Below, piece by piece: positions 52,179-61,135 of a DNA stretch of 64,000 nucleotides. Each line of letters begins with the position of its first letter. Positions within the stretch are counted from its first letter, which is position 1. A program made the position numbers and the translations under genes. Source of the stretch: Pseudomonas sp. efr-133-TYG-5 (GTDB taxonomy: Bacteria; Pseudomonadota; Gammaproteobacteria; Pseudomonadales; Pseudomonadaceae); assembly GCF_030209175.1 (NCBI RefSeq), contig NZ_JARVSM010000010.1:186001-250000 (forward strand). Direction: 5' to 3'. The notes beneath the pieces were generated by a model. It made no database searches. It was not told the origin of the DNA and saw only the letters and a list, made by a program, of their open reading frames with translations.

Positions 52179-53783
52179 ATGCTGTCGTATCACCAAAAGA
52201 GTTTTCTGATCGTCGACGATTTCTCGGATTTCCGCAGTTCGGTGCGCTCGATGTTGCGCGAGTTGGGTGTGAAGGACGTGGATACTGCCGACACCGGTGA
52301 GCAGGCGCTGAAGATGTGCGCGCAGAAGTCCTACGACTTCATCCTGCAGGATTTCCATCTCGGCGATGGCAAGAAAAACGGTCAGCAGGTGCTCGAAGAC
52401 TTGATGTCGGAAAAGCTCATCAGCCATGAAGCGGTGTTCGTCATGGTGACGGCCGAGACCAGTCAGGCGATGGTGCTCAGCGCCCTCGAGCATGAGCCGG
52501 ATGCCTACCTGACCAAACCGTTCAACCGCTCCGGGCTGGCCCAGCGCCTGGAGCGTCTGGAGCAGCGCAAGACGCTGCTCAAACCGATTCTGCAGGCCCT
52601 CGATCGCGGCAAGCCGGTCGAGGTGCTCAACGCCTGCATCGCCCTGTGCAAGCAGGACATCCGTTATTCGCCGCTGTGCCTGCGCTACCGCGCCGATGCG
52701 TTGCGTGACATGAACCAGAACGAAGCGCTCGAACGCCTGTACGACGGCATCATTGCCGACCGACCGCTGCCGTGGGCGTTTGCCGGACTGGGCAAGTTGC
52801 TGTTCAAGCGCGGGCAGGTCAGCCAGGCCAAGGACGTCTATGAAAAAGCCCTGAAAGTGTTCCCGATGATGCCGGCGCTGTATGACGGCATGGCCGACGT
52901 GCTGGTCGCCGAGGGCGATAGCAAAGGCGCGCAGCGGGTGCTGGAAGAGGCGATCCGGCTATCGCCGCTGGCGGTGCGCCGCCAGGCGCTGCTCGGCAAG
53001 CTGGCGATGGCCAACGAAGATTTCGACACGGCTTCGCGGGCTTACCGGCAGGCTGTGTCCCAGGGTGCGCAGTCGCGTTTCAAGGACCCGGAAAGCAATC
53101 TCGGCCTGGCCCACGCGCTGATCAGCAAGGGCAGCGAGCGTGGGCTCGACACGCGCACGCGGCTGGAGATCAACACCACCCTCAGTGCCGTGGCCAAGGA
53201 AAACCCGAGCGACCCGGGCCTGCAGATTCGTGCCCGGCTGATGAAGGCCACCAGCCTGCTGCTCAACGACGCCGAAACCGCCGAGAAGCTTACCGAGCAG
53301 GCACTGCTGCGCCTCGACGGCATGGAGCAGTTCATGAGTCCGGAGGCGGCGTTGCTGGTGGCCAAGCAGCTGCAGATGCTCGGCCAGGCCGAGGCGGGCA
53401 CGTCGATGCTCAAGAGTTGCGCGGAAATCTACGGCGACGATCCGACGGTCATGAAAGACATCGCCAAGCTCACCGATGACCCGACTATCCTCAGTTCCAG
53501 CAACGCTGCCGCCGACCTCAACCGGCAAGGCGTGCGCGTGTACAAGACCGGCAACCTGGTGGAGGCCCGCGAGGTGTTCCGCAAGGCGCTGAAGATGCAA
53601 CCGAAGAACATCAGTATTGCGCTGAACATGGCTCAGTCGCTGCTGCACGGCACCGACACCAGTGTGCCGTCGGCGGAGCTGGAAGAATGTCGGGCCTGCC
53701 TGAAAATGGTCGGTCTGATGCCCGACACCGACGCGCGTTATCCGCGTTATCAGAAGCTGAAAAGCAAGGCGTTTGGCGAATGA
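52179..53783 (+). CDS. Response regulator with TPR-rich output
   Basis: A 534-residue protein. The receiver domain (residues 1-~125) has the acid pair Asp13-Asp14, phosphoacceptor Asp58 (LQDFHLG), Thr91 and Lys113 (YLTKPF). The remainder (~150-530) is helical with several tetratricopeptide-like repeats (WAFAGLGKLLFKRGQVSQAKDVYEKALKVFP; VYKTGNLVEAREVFRKALKMQPKN) and no DNA-binding domain. It probably signals by protein contact. The partner kinase follows, overlapping by four bases. Confidence 0.85.
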   Translation: MLSYHQKSFLIVDDFSDFRSSVRSMLRELGVKDVDTADTGEQALKMCAQKSYDFILQDFHLGDGKKNGQQVLEDLMSEKLISHEAVFVMVTAETSQAMVLSALEHEPDAYLTKPFNRSGLAQRLERLEQRKTLLKPILQALDRGKPVEVLNACIALCKQDIRYSPLCLRYRADALRDMNQNEALERLYDGIIADRPLPWAFAGLGKLLFKRGQVSQAKDVYEKALKVFPMMPALYDGMADVLVAEGDSKGAQRVLEEAIRLSPLAVRRQALLGKLAMANEDFDTASRAYRQAVSQGAQSRFKDPESNLGLAHALISKGSERGLDTRTRLEINTTLSAVAKENPSDPGLQIRARLMKATSLLLNDAETAEKLTEQALLRLDGMEQFMSPEAALLVAKQLQMLGQAEAGTSMLKSCAEIYGDDPTVMKDIAKLTDDPTILSSSNAAADLNRQGVRVYKTGNLVEAREVFRKALKMQPKNISIALNMAQSLLHGTDTSVPSAELEECRACLKMVGLMPDTDARYPRYQKLKSKAFGE

Positions 53784-54472
53784 ATCAAGACGAGCAGGCA
53801 CTGGATTTCTCCACGGTGATCGCCTCCACCGTCCACGACATGAAGAACTCTCTGGCGATGCTGATGCAGGCCCACAGTCAATGGCTGGCGCGTCTGCCCG
53901 CCGCGCAGCGCGGCGGGCCCGAGCAAGGCGTGATCGACTTCGAGTTCGCCCATCTCAACGGCATGCTGGTGCAGTTGCTCGGGTTGTACAAACTCGGCGT
54001 CAACCAGATGCCGTTGCAGCCGGCGTACCACGAACTGGATGACTTCATCGAGGCGCAGCTGGCGGCGCATCAGGAAGTGTTCGCCAGTCGCGGCATCGTC
54101 GCCACGTATGAGGTCGATCCGCTCAGTCCGCTGGGTTTCTTCGATCGCGAACTGATCGCCTCGGTGCTCGGCAACTGCATCAACAACGCCATCCGCCATG
54201 CCCGCGAATCGCTGTTGATCACCGTCAGCGACGAGGCCGGGCAACTGGTGCTGAGCATCAACGACGACGGCGCGGGTTATCCGGCGCAAATGCTCGAACG
54301 CCAGAGCGATTACGTGCAGGGCATCAATCACAGCAGTGGCAGCACCGGGCTGGGCCTGTACTTCGCCGGACGCATCGCCGCGCTGCATCAGCGCAACGGC
54401 GTCGGCGGGCGCACCGAGATCCGCAATGGCGGGCCGTTGGGTGGCGGGGTATTCAGCCTCTATCTGCCCTGA
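53780..54472 (+). CDS. Sensorless histidine kinase
   Basis: A 230-residue kinase with a phospho-His at residue 19 (VHDMKNSL), the N-box VLGNCINNAIRHA, G1 NDDGAGYP and G2 GSTGLGLYF of the HATPase domain. There is no membrane segment or sensor domain, so input must come from a partner. Its start ATG overlaps the stop of the TPR response regulator (ATGA), so the pair is translationally coupled. Confidence 0.88.
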   Translation: MNQDEQALDFSTVIASTVHDMKNSLAMLMQAHSQWLARLPAAQRGGPEQGVIDFEFAHLNGMLVQLLGLYKLGVNQMPLQPAYHELDDFIEAQLAAHQEVFASRGIVATYEVDPLSPLGFFDRELIASVLGNCINNAIRHARESLLITVSDEAGQLVLSINDDGAGYPAQMLERQSDYVQGINHSSGSTGLGLYFAGRIAALHQRNGVGGRTEIRNGGPLGGGVFSLYLP

Positions 54473-54603
54473 AATGTCTCGCGGCGGCAGGGGTTATTGG
54501 TGTTGTTTGGCTTTTTGGTTGACGCTGCTTGATATTCCGAACAGCGCAGGCCTATTTTGTCCGGGTCGCCGTTCGCGGCTCGCACAATAACAAGGATTGC
54601 GTC

Positions 54604-55947
54604 ATGACAACCGATGGCCAGCGTTCACTCGCGCAGCGATTGACGGGCATTGATGAGATTGAATGTGTCACGCCGGATTTGAATGGCGTGCCACGGGGCA
54701 AGGTAATGACCGCCGAGGGTTTCCTCGAAGGGCGGCGTCTGCAGTTGGCCCGTGGGGTACTGCTGCAATGCATCATGGGCGGCTATCCCGCCGCGCGCTT
54801 CTACGGCAGCGATGACGGTGACCTGGCGCTGGTCGCCGATCCGGCGCAGATCCACGCCTTGCCGTGGAGCGCAGAGCCACGCGCCCTGGCGATCTGCGAT
54901 GCCGATGAGCTGACCGGCGAAAGCTCCAACCTGTCGACCCGCGGCCAGTTGAAGAAGGTCATCGCGCGTTACGCGGCGCTGGGCCTGGCGCCGGTGGTGG
55001 CGACCGAGCTGGAGTTCTTCGTGTTCGCCCCGAACACCGATCCGACCCGGCCGTTCCAGCCGCCGGTGGGCCTCGACGGGCGCCGCGAGGACGGTCATTC
55101 GGCATTCAGCGTCAGCTCCAACAGCGGGCTGCGCCCGTTCTTCAACGAAGTCTACAAATGCATGGCGGCCCTGGGGCTGCCGCGCGATACCTTCATGCAT
55201 GAGATGGGCGTCAGTCAGTTCGAGATCAACCTGTTGCACGGTGATCCGCTGTTGCTGGCCGACCAGACCTTCCTGTTCAAGCACCTGCTCAAGGAAGTCG
55301 CGCTCAAGCATGGCCTGACCGTGGTCTGCATGGCCAAGCCGCTGGCGCACACGCCGGGCAGTTCGATGCACATTCACCAGAGCCTGGTCGAAATCGGCAG
55401 CGGCAGGAATGTGTTCAATGACGCCGATGGCCAGCCGACCGCGATGTTCCGCCATTTCATCGGCGGGCAGCAGGCCGGCATGGCCGATTTCACCGCGCTG
55501 TTTGCGCCGAACGTCAATTCCTATCAGCGCCTGTGCCATCCGTTCGCTTCGCCGAACAATGCTTGCTGGTCGCATGACAATCGGGCGGCGGGGTTGCGGA
55601 TTCCGGCCAGTTCGCCGGTGGCGCGGCGCGTCGAAAACCGCTTGCCCGGCGCCGATGCCAACCCGTACCTGGCGATTGCCGCGAGCCTTGCCGCCGGCCT
55701 GTACGGCATCGAGCACGAGCTGGAGCCGAGTGCGCCGATCCAGGGCGAATTCGAGGTGCCGGACAATCTTTCGCTGCCGTGTACCTTGCACGCGGCCCTG
55801 GAGCGTCTGAAACGTAGCCAATTGGCCAAGGAACTGTTCGGCAACGAGTTCATCGAAGGCTACATCGCTTCGAAGACCATGGAGCTGACCAACTTCTTCG
55901 ATGAAATCACTCCCTGGGAACGGCGTGTTCTAGCAGCCCAGGCCTGA
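54604..55947 (+). CDS. Glutamine synthetase family, gamma-glutamyl-polyamine synthetase type
   Basis: A 447-residue GS-fold enzyme, shorter than GlnA and with the motifs of the PuuA/Spu branch (EIECVTPDLNGVPRGKVMT near the N-terminus, TELEFFVFAPN, GSSMHIHQSL, ANPYLAIAASLAAGLYG). Such enzymes join glutamate to polyamines or other amines with ATP. AAGGA precedes the ATG. An MFS permease gene follows 69 bases on and may serve the same pathway; no other puu/spu genes are nearby. Confidence 0.8.
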   Translation: MTTDGQRSLAQRLTGIDEIECVTPDLNGVPRGKVMTAEGFLEGRRLQLARGVLLQCIMGGYPAARFYGSDDGDLALVADPAQIHALPWSAEPRALAICDADELTGESSNLSTRGQLKKVIARYAALGLAPVVATELEFFVFAPNTDPTRPFQPPVGLDGRREDGHSAFSVSSNSGLRPFFNEVYKCMAALGLPRDTFMHEMGVSQFEINLLHGDPLLLADQTFLFKHLLKEVALKHGLTVVCMAKPLAHTPGSSMHIHQSLVEIGSGRNVFNDADGQPTAMFRHFIGGQQAGMADFTALFAPNVNSYQRLCHPFASPNNACWSHDNRAAGLRIPASSPVARRVENRLPGADANPYLAIAASLAAGLYGIEHELEPSAPIQGEFEVPDNLSLPCTLHAALERLKRSQLAKELFGNEFIEGYIASKTMELTNFFDEITPWERRVLAAQA

Positions 55948-56016
55948 CGTACCGTCGCCGTCGGGCTATCGTCTGGATAGCCCGATACTTACTGCAAGGA
56001 GCCGCTCGGAACGCCG

Positions 56017-57387
56017 ATGCGCCAAATCTGGAAATCCTTTCGAGCGCTGTATTTCGCCTCGCTGATGATGTTGATCGGCTCGGGCCTGTTGAGTACTTAT
56101 CTGGCCTTGCGCCTGGCCGCCGATAACGTCGACGGACTGTGGGTCGGTGCGTTGATGGCGGCCAACTATTTCGGCCTGGTGCTGGGCGGCAAGATCGGTC
56201 ACCGACTGATTGCCCGGGTCGGGCATATCCGTGCGTATTCGGCGTGTGCCGGGATTGTCGGCGCGGCGGTGCTCGGCCATGGCCTGGTCGACTGGCTGCC
56301 GGCCTGGCTGGTGCTGCGGACCATCGTCGGCCTCGGCATGATGTGCCAGTACATGGTGATCGAGAGCTGGCTCAACGAGCAGGCGGACGCCAACCAGCGT
56401 GGCCTGGTCTTCAGCGGCTACATGATTGCGTCTTACCTGGGCCTGGTGCTCGGGCAGCTGATTCTGGTCATGCACCCGGGCCTCGGCCTGGAGCTGCTGA
56501 TGCTGGTGGCGCTGTGTTTTGCCCTGTGTCTGGTGCCGGTGGCACTGACCCGACGGATTCACCCGGCACCGCTGCACCCGGCACCGATGGAGCCGCGCTT
56601 CTTTATCAAGCGCGTTCCGCAGTCGCTGAGCACGGTGCTCGGCGCCGGTCTGATCATCGGCTCGTTCTACGGCCTGGCGCCGCTGTATGCCTCGCAGCAG
56701 GGGCTGTCCACCGAGCAGGTCGGTCTGTTCATGGGTAGCTGCATTTTCGCCGGGCTGCTGGTGCAGTGGCCGCTGGGCTGGTTGTCCGATCGTTATGACC
56801 GGGCGCTGCTGATTCGCTGTTTTGCCGGGTTTCTGGCGGTGGCGGCATTGCCGCTGGCGATCCTGCCGCAGGTGCCGCTGGAGGTGCTGTTTGTCGTCGG
56901 CTTCCTCTGTTCGCTGGTGCAGTTCTGCCTGTACCCGTTGGCGGTGGCGTTCTCCAACGACCACGTCGAGGGCGATCGGCGGGTCTCGCTGACGGCGATG
57001 CTGCTGGTGACCTACGGTGTCGGCGCCAGCATCGGGCCGCTGGTGGCAGGCGTGCTGATGAAGCTGTTCGGCAGCCAGAGCCTGTACGCGTTCTTCACGT
57101 TCTTTGCGCTGGTGCTGGTGTGGCGCATCCGGCCGAAAGCCGTGACCAACCTGCATCAGGTCGACGATGCGCCGCTGCATCACGTGGCCATGCCGGACAG
57201 CATGTCCAGTTCGCCACTGGTGGCCGCCCTCGATCCACGGGTCGATGAGCAGGTGGTGCAGGAGCAGATGCAGAATCCGGTCAGCCCGGAGCCGGAACCT
57301 GAGCCCGAACCCGAACCGCAGCCGGCCACTGAGGCCGAGGCCGGTAACGAGCCGCCCGCCCCGGACATCAGTGGCGCCAGGCCCTGA
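56017..57387 (+). CDS. MFS transporter with Pro-Glu tail
   Basis: A 456-residue permease of the major facilitator superfamily (YcaD-like) with about 12 membrane segments across residues 8-375 and the cytoplasmic loop LSDRYDRALLIR. The C-terminal ~80 residues are polar, ending in a PEPEPEPEPEPQP repeat unlike most members. Substrate unknown. AAGGAG is about 15 bases before the ATG. Shares a convergent terminator with ycgR. Confidence 0.8.
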   Translation: MRQIWKSFRALYFASLMMLIGSGLLSTYLALRLAADNVDGLWVGALMAANYFGLVLGGKIGHRLIARVGHIRAYSACAGIVGAAVLGHGLVDWLPAWLVLRTIVGLGMMCQYMVIESWLNEQADANQRGLVFSGYMIASYLGLVLGQLILVMHPGLGLELLMLVALCFALCLVPVALTRRIHPAPLHPAPMEPRFFIKRVPQSLSTVLGAGLIIGSFYGLAPLYASQQGLSTEQVGLFMGSCIFAGLLVQWPLGWLSDRYDRALLIRCFAGFLAVAALPLAILPQVPLEVLFVVGFLCSLVQFCLYPLAVAFSNDHVEGDRRVSLTAMLLVTYGVGASIGPLVAGVLMKLFGSQSLYAFFTFFALVLVWRIRPKAVTNLHQVDDAPLHHVAMPDSMSSSPLVAALDPRVDEQVVQEQMQNPVSPEPEPEPEPEPQPATEAEAGNEPPAPDISGARP

Positions 57388-57401
57388 CAGAAAATCGGCG
57401 T

Positions 57402-57441
57402 AAAAAAAAACGGGCAGTTCCCGCCAGGGACTGCCCGTTTT
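57402..57441. terminator. Bidirectional terminator
   Basis: AAAACGGGCAGTCCC-type arms (57407-57438) with A/T tracts on both sides, between the convergent MFS and ycgR genes. Confidence 0.8.
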
Positions 57442-57457
57442 CATTGGCGCCGACGCC

Positions 57458-58204
57458 TTACAGATCGTCTTTGTCGAACCGCCGTGCTTCACGTTGCAGC
57501 TGATAGACGAAACGCTCGACGTTGCGCGCCGCCTGGCCGCTGATGTTGTGGAAGCGCAGGCCGGCGAAGGTGATGTTGAGTTTTTCTTCGAAGTGCAGGT
57601 AGCGCAGTTCGACCGAGGTCGGCTGGTTGCCGAACAGTGGCGCGGCGATCAGGCGGTCATAGACCTGGCCCAGTTGCAGGCGGTCGGTGATGTCGCCTTC
57701 GAAGCGCAGCTTGCAACCGGTGGCGGAAATGTCCAGCAGCTTGCCGCCAATCGGCGCCTTGAGTTTTTCGCCACCGAGTTCGACGCTGACCAGGTCAGTC
57801 AGTTTCAGCGCGGCGCGGAAGGCGTTGCGGCGCTGGTGGTAGACCACTTCGCTCGGCAGTGCGCCGGTGTAGAAACGGTCGCCGGCGGATTCTTCGATGT
57901 TCAGCGTACCGGTGCATTCCCAGGCGATGCGCACGCCGTCGTGGAAGCCTTCGACCTTGAACGGTTCGCCGGCCTGCAGGAAGCGCTCGCCGTCGCGCGG
58001 GATCATTTCATCCAGGGCGATGGTGGCGGTTTCCCGGTCGACTTTGATCAGGTAGCTCTGGAAACGCTGGCTACGCTCGTGAAACGTGATGATCAGCGGA
58101 TCATGACTTTCTTGCAGCTGGCGCAGGTTGCTGGAGATTTCCAGAGGTGTGGTAAGCACCTTTGGTGGCTGCGGAGCATCATCCGCGCTGAGGACGTTGG
58201 ACAC
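57458..58204 (-). CDS. ycgR: Flagellar brake protein YcgR/FlgZ (PilZ)
   Basis: A 248-residue protein with an N-terminal YcgR domain (~1-110) and a C-terminal PilZ domain that binds cyclic di-GMP: RRNAFR supplies the Rx3R motif and LLDISATGCKL the D/NxSxxG motif. c-di-GMP-loaded YcgR slows the flagellar motor. Last gene of the flgM-flgN-ycgR set. Confidence 0.92.
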   Translation of the reverse strand: MSNVLSADDAPQPPKVLTTPLEISSNLRQLQESHDPLIITFHERSQRFQSYLIKVDRETATIALDEMIPRDGERFLQAGEPFKVEGFHDGVRIAWECTGTLNIEESAGDRFYTGALPSEVVYHQRRNAFRAALKLTDLVSVELGGEKLKAPIGGKLLDISATGCKLRFEGDITDRLQLGQVYDRLIAAPLFGNQPTSVELRYLHFEEKLNITFAGLRFHNISGQAARNVERFVYQLQREARRFDKDDL

Positions 58205-58296
58205 GTTGAATCAATCTCCAGACAAAATTTGACTACGGCTGGCCAGCATTTTGCCAGCATGTTTCCCGAGTGGATAGAGCAAGCGCATGCCGCGGC

Positions 58297-58764
58297 TCAC
58301 GCCTGGCTGAGCGCACGCGGTTTCTGCAGTTTGGAGAAGGTGCCGCTGGCGTCGTAGAGCGCGGGCGGCTCGCCACCGGTGAGGATCTTCAGCTGATTGG
58401 CGGTCGCGGCCTGTTGCACCACGATCGACTGGCCGTTCTTGAGGTTGGCCGCCTGGCATTGGGCAATCAGGTCGGTCAGGACATCGCTCTGTGCCAGCAA
58501 CTGGTCGCCGATGCTCGACTGGCTGGCCAGTTGTTCCAGGCCCTGGCGATTGGCCGGCAGGTTGAGGCTGGCGAGGATTTCGCTGCGTTTGCGGCCATGC
58601 TGCTCGAGTTGAATGATCAGACCCTGTTTACGTGCCAGAACGTCTTCCAGTTGTGGCATGTCACGACCGTGCAAGGCGAGGGACTCGGTATGCAGTAACT
58701 CCAGCAATTGTTGAGCTGGAGCAAAGTCGTCGGTGATCAGTTGCAATAAAGTAGTGTCGTGCAT
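58297..58764 (-). CDS. flgN: Flagellar hook-filament chaperone FlgN
   Basis: A 155-residue helical export chaperone for FlgK and FlgL. Heptad-like helices fill residues 5-120 (LLQLITDDFAPAQQLLELLHTESLAL). It lies between flgM and ycgR, the conserved order. Confidence 0.9.
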   Translation of the reverse strand: MHDTTLLQLITDDFAPAQQLLELLHTESLALHGRDMPQLEDVLARKQGLIIQLEQHGRKRSEILASLNLPANRQGLEQLASQSSIGDQLLAQSDVLTDLIAQCQAANLKNGQSIVVQQAATANQLKILTGGEPPALYDASGTFSKLQKPRALSQA

Positions 58765-58812
58765 GGCTGGCCTTGGGTTTTAAGCGTCCAAAAGCCTGGC
58801 GCAGACCGAGGC

Positions 58813-59139
58813 CTAGCGCTGGGCTTCGAAGTTGAGCAGTTTGCTGGCTACACGGTTGCTGTCGACTTTATAGCTGCCATCGGCAATCGCTGCTTTCAAT
58901 TCGGCCACGCGGGCCTTGTCGACGGCAGGTTGATCGCGCAGCTTGTCAGTGACCTTCTGCAACTGTTGAGCCTCATTGCTGAGGTGTACCGATTCCCCGC
59001 TTTTAGCGGTACTGGCCTGTTCGGCCGGGGTATTCAGCGGCGCGGAGGTGCCGGTTTCGGCGGTTTCCTTGGCGTTGCTGGTACGTGTACTGCCCGTAAG
59101 TGACGAGGAGCTGTTCAAACGGCTGAAATCGATGACCAT
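58813..59139 (-). CDS. flgM: Anti-sigma-28 factor FlgM
   Basis: A 108-residue negative regulator of FliA, secreted once the hook is complete. The N-terminus is disordered (SSSSLTGSTRTSN) and the C-terminal FliA-binding helices hold VDKARVAELKAAIADGSYKVDSNRVASKLLNFE. Start MVIDFSRL is family-typical. A FliA promoter lies 36-62 bases upstream. Confidence 0.93.
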   Translation of the reverse strand: MVIDFSRLNSSSSLTGSTRTSNAKETAETGTSAPLNTPAEQASTAKSGESVHLSNEAQQLQKVTDKLRDQPAVDKARVAELKAAIADGSYKVDSNRVASKLLNFEAQR

Positions 59140-59174
59140 GATAAAAACCTCTGGGTATTTGGACGCTTGCCATG

Positions 59175-59201
59175 TTTTCGGCCATACCCGACAAAACTTT
59201 A
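59175..59201 (-). promoter_or_regulatory. FliA (sigma-28) promoter of flgM
   Basis: On the minus strand TAAA-N15-GCCGAAAA matches the sigma-28 consensus (TAAA-N15-GCCGATAA) at 11 of 12 positions, just upstream of flgM. Confidence 0.8.
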
Positions 59202-59312
59202 GGCCCATTTATCAATGAGCTTGCGCGCGTCAGCGCTCGCCGTGGATGAGCCACAGTTTAGGGAACGACTGAGGTCAGCGCCAGTTTTCTCCGTGGCCGC
59301 CGACAGGCTCGT

Positions 59313-60074
59313 TCACATGGCGACTTCCACCTGGCCCGGCGCGGTGACCTGCGCCTTGATGACCCGCTGGGAATTGAGGTTTTTTACCCGGATCTGTTCC
59401 TTCAAACCGCCGTTGGCCAGGGCTTCGCCCGGCATCCGTACCGCCAGCGTGCCGCTGCGGGCGGTGATCACTACCTGGTCGCCCTTGCGCACGACTTCGG
59501 CCTGTTCCAGATGCACCAGGGTAATCACTTGATCGGCTACCGTTGGTCGGGTCAATTTCTGCCCGATCGCCTCATCCACCGACGTCAGGAAGCCCTGGTT
59601 GATCTGGCTGACATCGCGTTCGCGCAAGGTCACGTCCTGCGGCTCGATGATACCGGCGCGCTTGAGCGGTCGGGTGGTGGTGACAATCTCGCGAAACAGG
59701 CGCACTTGAGCGGGCACGAACACCGTCCAGGGCGAGGCGCCCTCGCAGCGAACCTTGACCGTGACCCGCCCCAACGGGCGTGCCGGACTCTCCAGGCTGG
59801 CTGTCAATTCCTTGTCGCACATAGGCATGCGCATACGCGGATCGAGCTGGTTGACCTCGATTTCATAGCGACCTTCCGTTTGACTGGTAGCCAGATAGTC
59901 TTCTACGGTGAATTCAAGAAAGCCCTGAGTGACGCCGATAAGCATGTCAGGCAAGGTAACCGCATCAGCAACGGCAGGGCTGCCCGCGTAAAAAAAGCAA
60001 ACGGCCGACACCGCGCAAAGCCATCTGCGGATGAGGGATGTCAGGCGTCGGAAAAATGTCGTTTGAATGTTCAT
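59313..60074 (-). CDS. flgA: Flagellar P-ring chaperone FlgA
   Basis: A 253-residue periplasmic assembly chaperone for the P-ring. Signal peptide (LCAVSAVCFFYAGSPAVA), then the SAF-domain region with PLGRVTVKVRCEG and the C-terminal KGDQVVITARSGTLAVRMPGEALANG block. Start MNIQTTFF is chosen over longer upstream frames. Divergent from cheV with an 81-base gap. Confidence 0.92.
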   Translation of the reverse strand: MNIQTTFFRRLTSLIRRWLCAVSAVCFFYAGSPAVADAVTLPDMLIGVTQGFLEFTVEDYLATSQTEGRYEIEVNQLDPRMRMPMCDKELTASLESPARPLGRVTVKVRCEGASPWTVFVPAQVRLFREIVTTTRPLKRAGIIEPQDVTLRERDVSQINQGFLTSVDEAIGQKLTRPTVADQVITLVHLEQAEVVRKGDQVVITARSGTLAVRMPGEALANGGLKEQIRVKNLNSQRVIKAQVTAPGQVEVAM

Positions 60075-60155
60075 ACGAGTTAAAAAGCAAGCGCCGTGCC
60101 GTTTAGCAATGAATGTGCGTCGCAACAACACTTGGCGTTGGGTAGGAGTCTGGGC

Positions 60156-61088
60156 ATGGCTGGTGTAATGGATTCGGTGAACCAGCGCACGCAACTGGTA
60201 GGGCAGAATCGCCTGGAGCTGTTGTTGTTCCGTCTCGACGGCCAGCAGCTCTACGGGATCAACGTGTTCAAGGTGCGGGAAGTGCTGCAATGCCCGCAAC
60301 TGACGCTGATGCCCAAGTCCAGTCCTGTCGTGTGCGGGGTGGCGAATATACGGGGGGCGACCATTCCGATCCTGGATCTGGCAATGGCGACCGGCTCCGG
60401 TGCGTTGAAAGACAAGAACAGTCCGTTCGTGATCATCACGGAATACAACACCAAGACCCAGGGTTTCCTGGTGCGCTCGGTGGAACGTATCGTCAACATG
60501 AACTGGGAAGAGATCCATCCGCCACCCAAGGGCACGGGTCGCGATCACTACCTGACCGCTGTGACTCGGGTGGACAATCAGTTAGTCGAAATCATCGACG
60601 TCGAGAAGGTGCTGGCCGAGGTTGCGCCGACGCCGGAGGCGATTTCGGTCGGCGTGGTGGATGTCGAGACCCAGAGCAAGGCCTTGTCGCTGCGGGTGCT
60701 GACGGTCGATGATTCTTCGGTGGCGCGCAAGCAGGTCACGCGTTGCCTGCAGACCGTGGGTGTCGAGGTGGTGGCGCTGAACGACGGCCGGCAGGCGCTG
60801 GATTACCTGCGCAAACTGGTCGACGAGGGCAAGAAGCCGGAAGAAGAGTTCCTGATGATGATCTCCGACATCGAGATGCCGGAGATGGACGGGTACACCC
60901 TGACGGCGGAAATCCGCAGCGACCCGCGCATGCAAAAGCTCCATATCATCCTGCATACTTCGTTGTCGGGTGTGTTCAACCAGGCGATGGTCAAGAAAGT
61001 CGGTGCCGATGACTTCCTGGCCAAATTCCGTCCTGATGACCTGGCATCCCGGGTAGTCGACCGGATCAAAGCAGCAGATATCAGCTAG
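60156..61088 (+). CDS. cheV: Chemotaxis coupling protein CheV
   Basis: A 310-residue fusion: residues ~20-165 are a CheW-like coupling domain (LELLLFRLDGQQLYGINVFKV, GVANIRGATIPILDL) and ~190-310 a receiver with phosphoacceptor Asp238 (ISDIEMPEMDGY). It links chemoreceptors to the kinase and may help adaptation. Ribosome site AGGAG is before the ATG. Followed closely by cheR. Confidence 0.95.
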   Translation: MAGVMDSVNQRTQLVGQNRLELLLFRLDGQQLYGINVFKVREVLQCPQLTLMPKSSPVVCGVANIRGATIPILDLAMATGSGALKDKNSPFVIITEYNTKTQGFLVRSVERIVNMNWEEIHPPPKGTGRDHYLTAVTRVDNQLVEIIDVEKVLAEVAPTPEAISVGVVDVETQSKALSLRVLTVDDSSVARKQVTRCLQTVGVEVVALNDGRQALDYLRKLVDEGKKPEEEFLMMISDIEMPEMDGYTLTAEIRSDPRMQKLHIILHTSLSGVFNQAMVKKVGADDFLAKFRPDDLASRVVDRIKAADIS

Positions 61089-61135
61089 GGGCCTTCTGCC
61101 CCTGGCGGTCAACACGATTTAAGAGGCGGCATCAT

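Noticed and set aside
55966..57492. Gln/His-rich minus-strand frame opposite the MFS gene
   Set aside because: Antisense of the transporter; low-complexity composition from codon bias.
60081..60105. FliA-like TAAA...GCCGTTTA before cheV
   Set aside because: Spacing is 13 rather than 15 bases and the -10 matches poorly.
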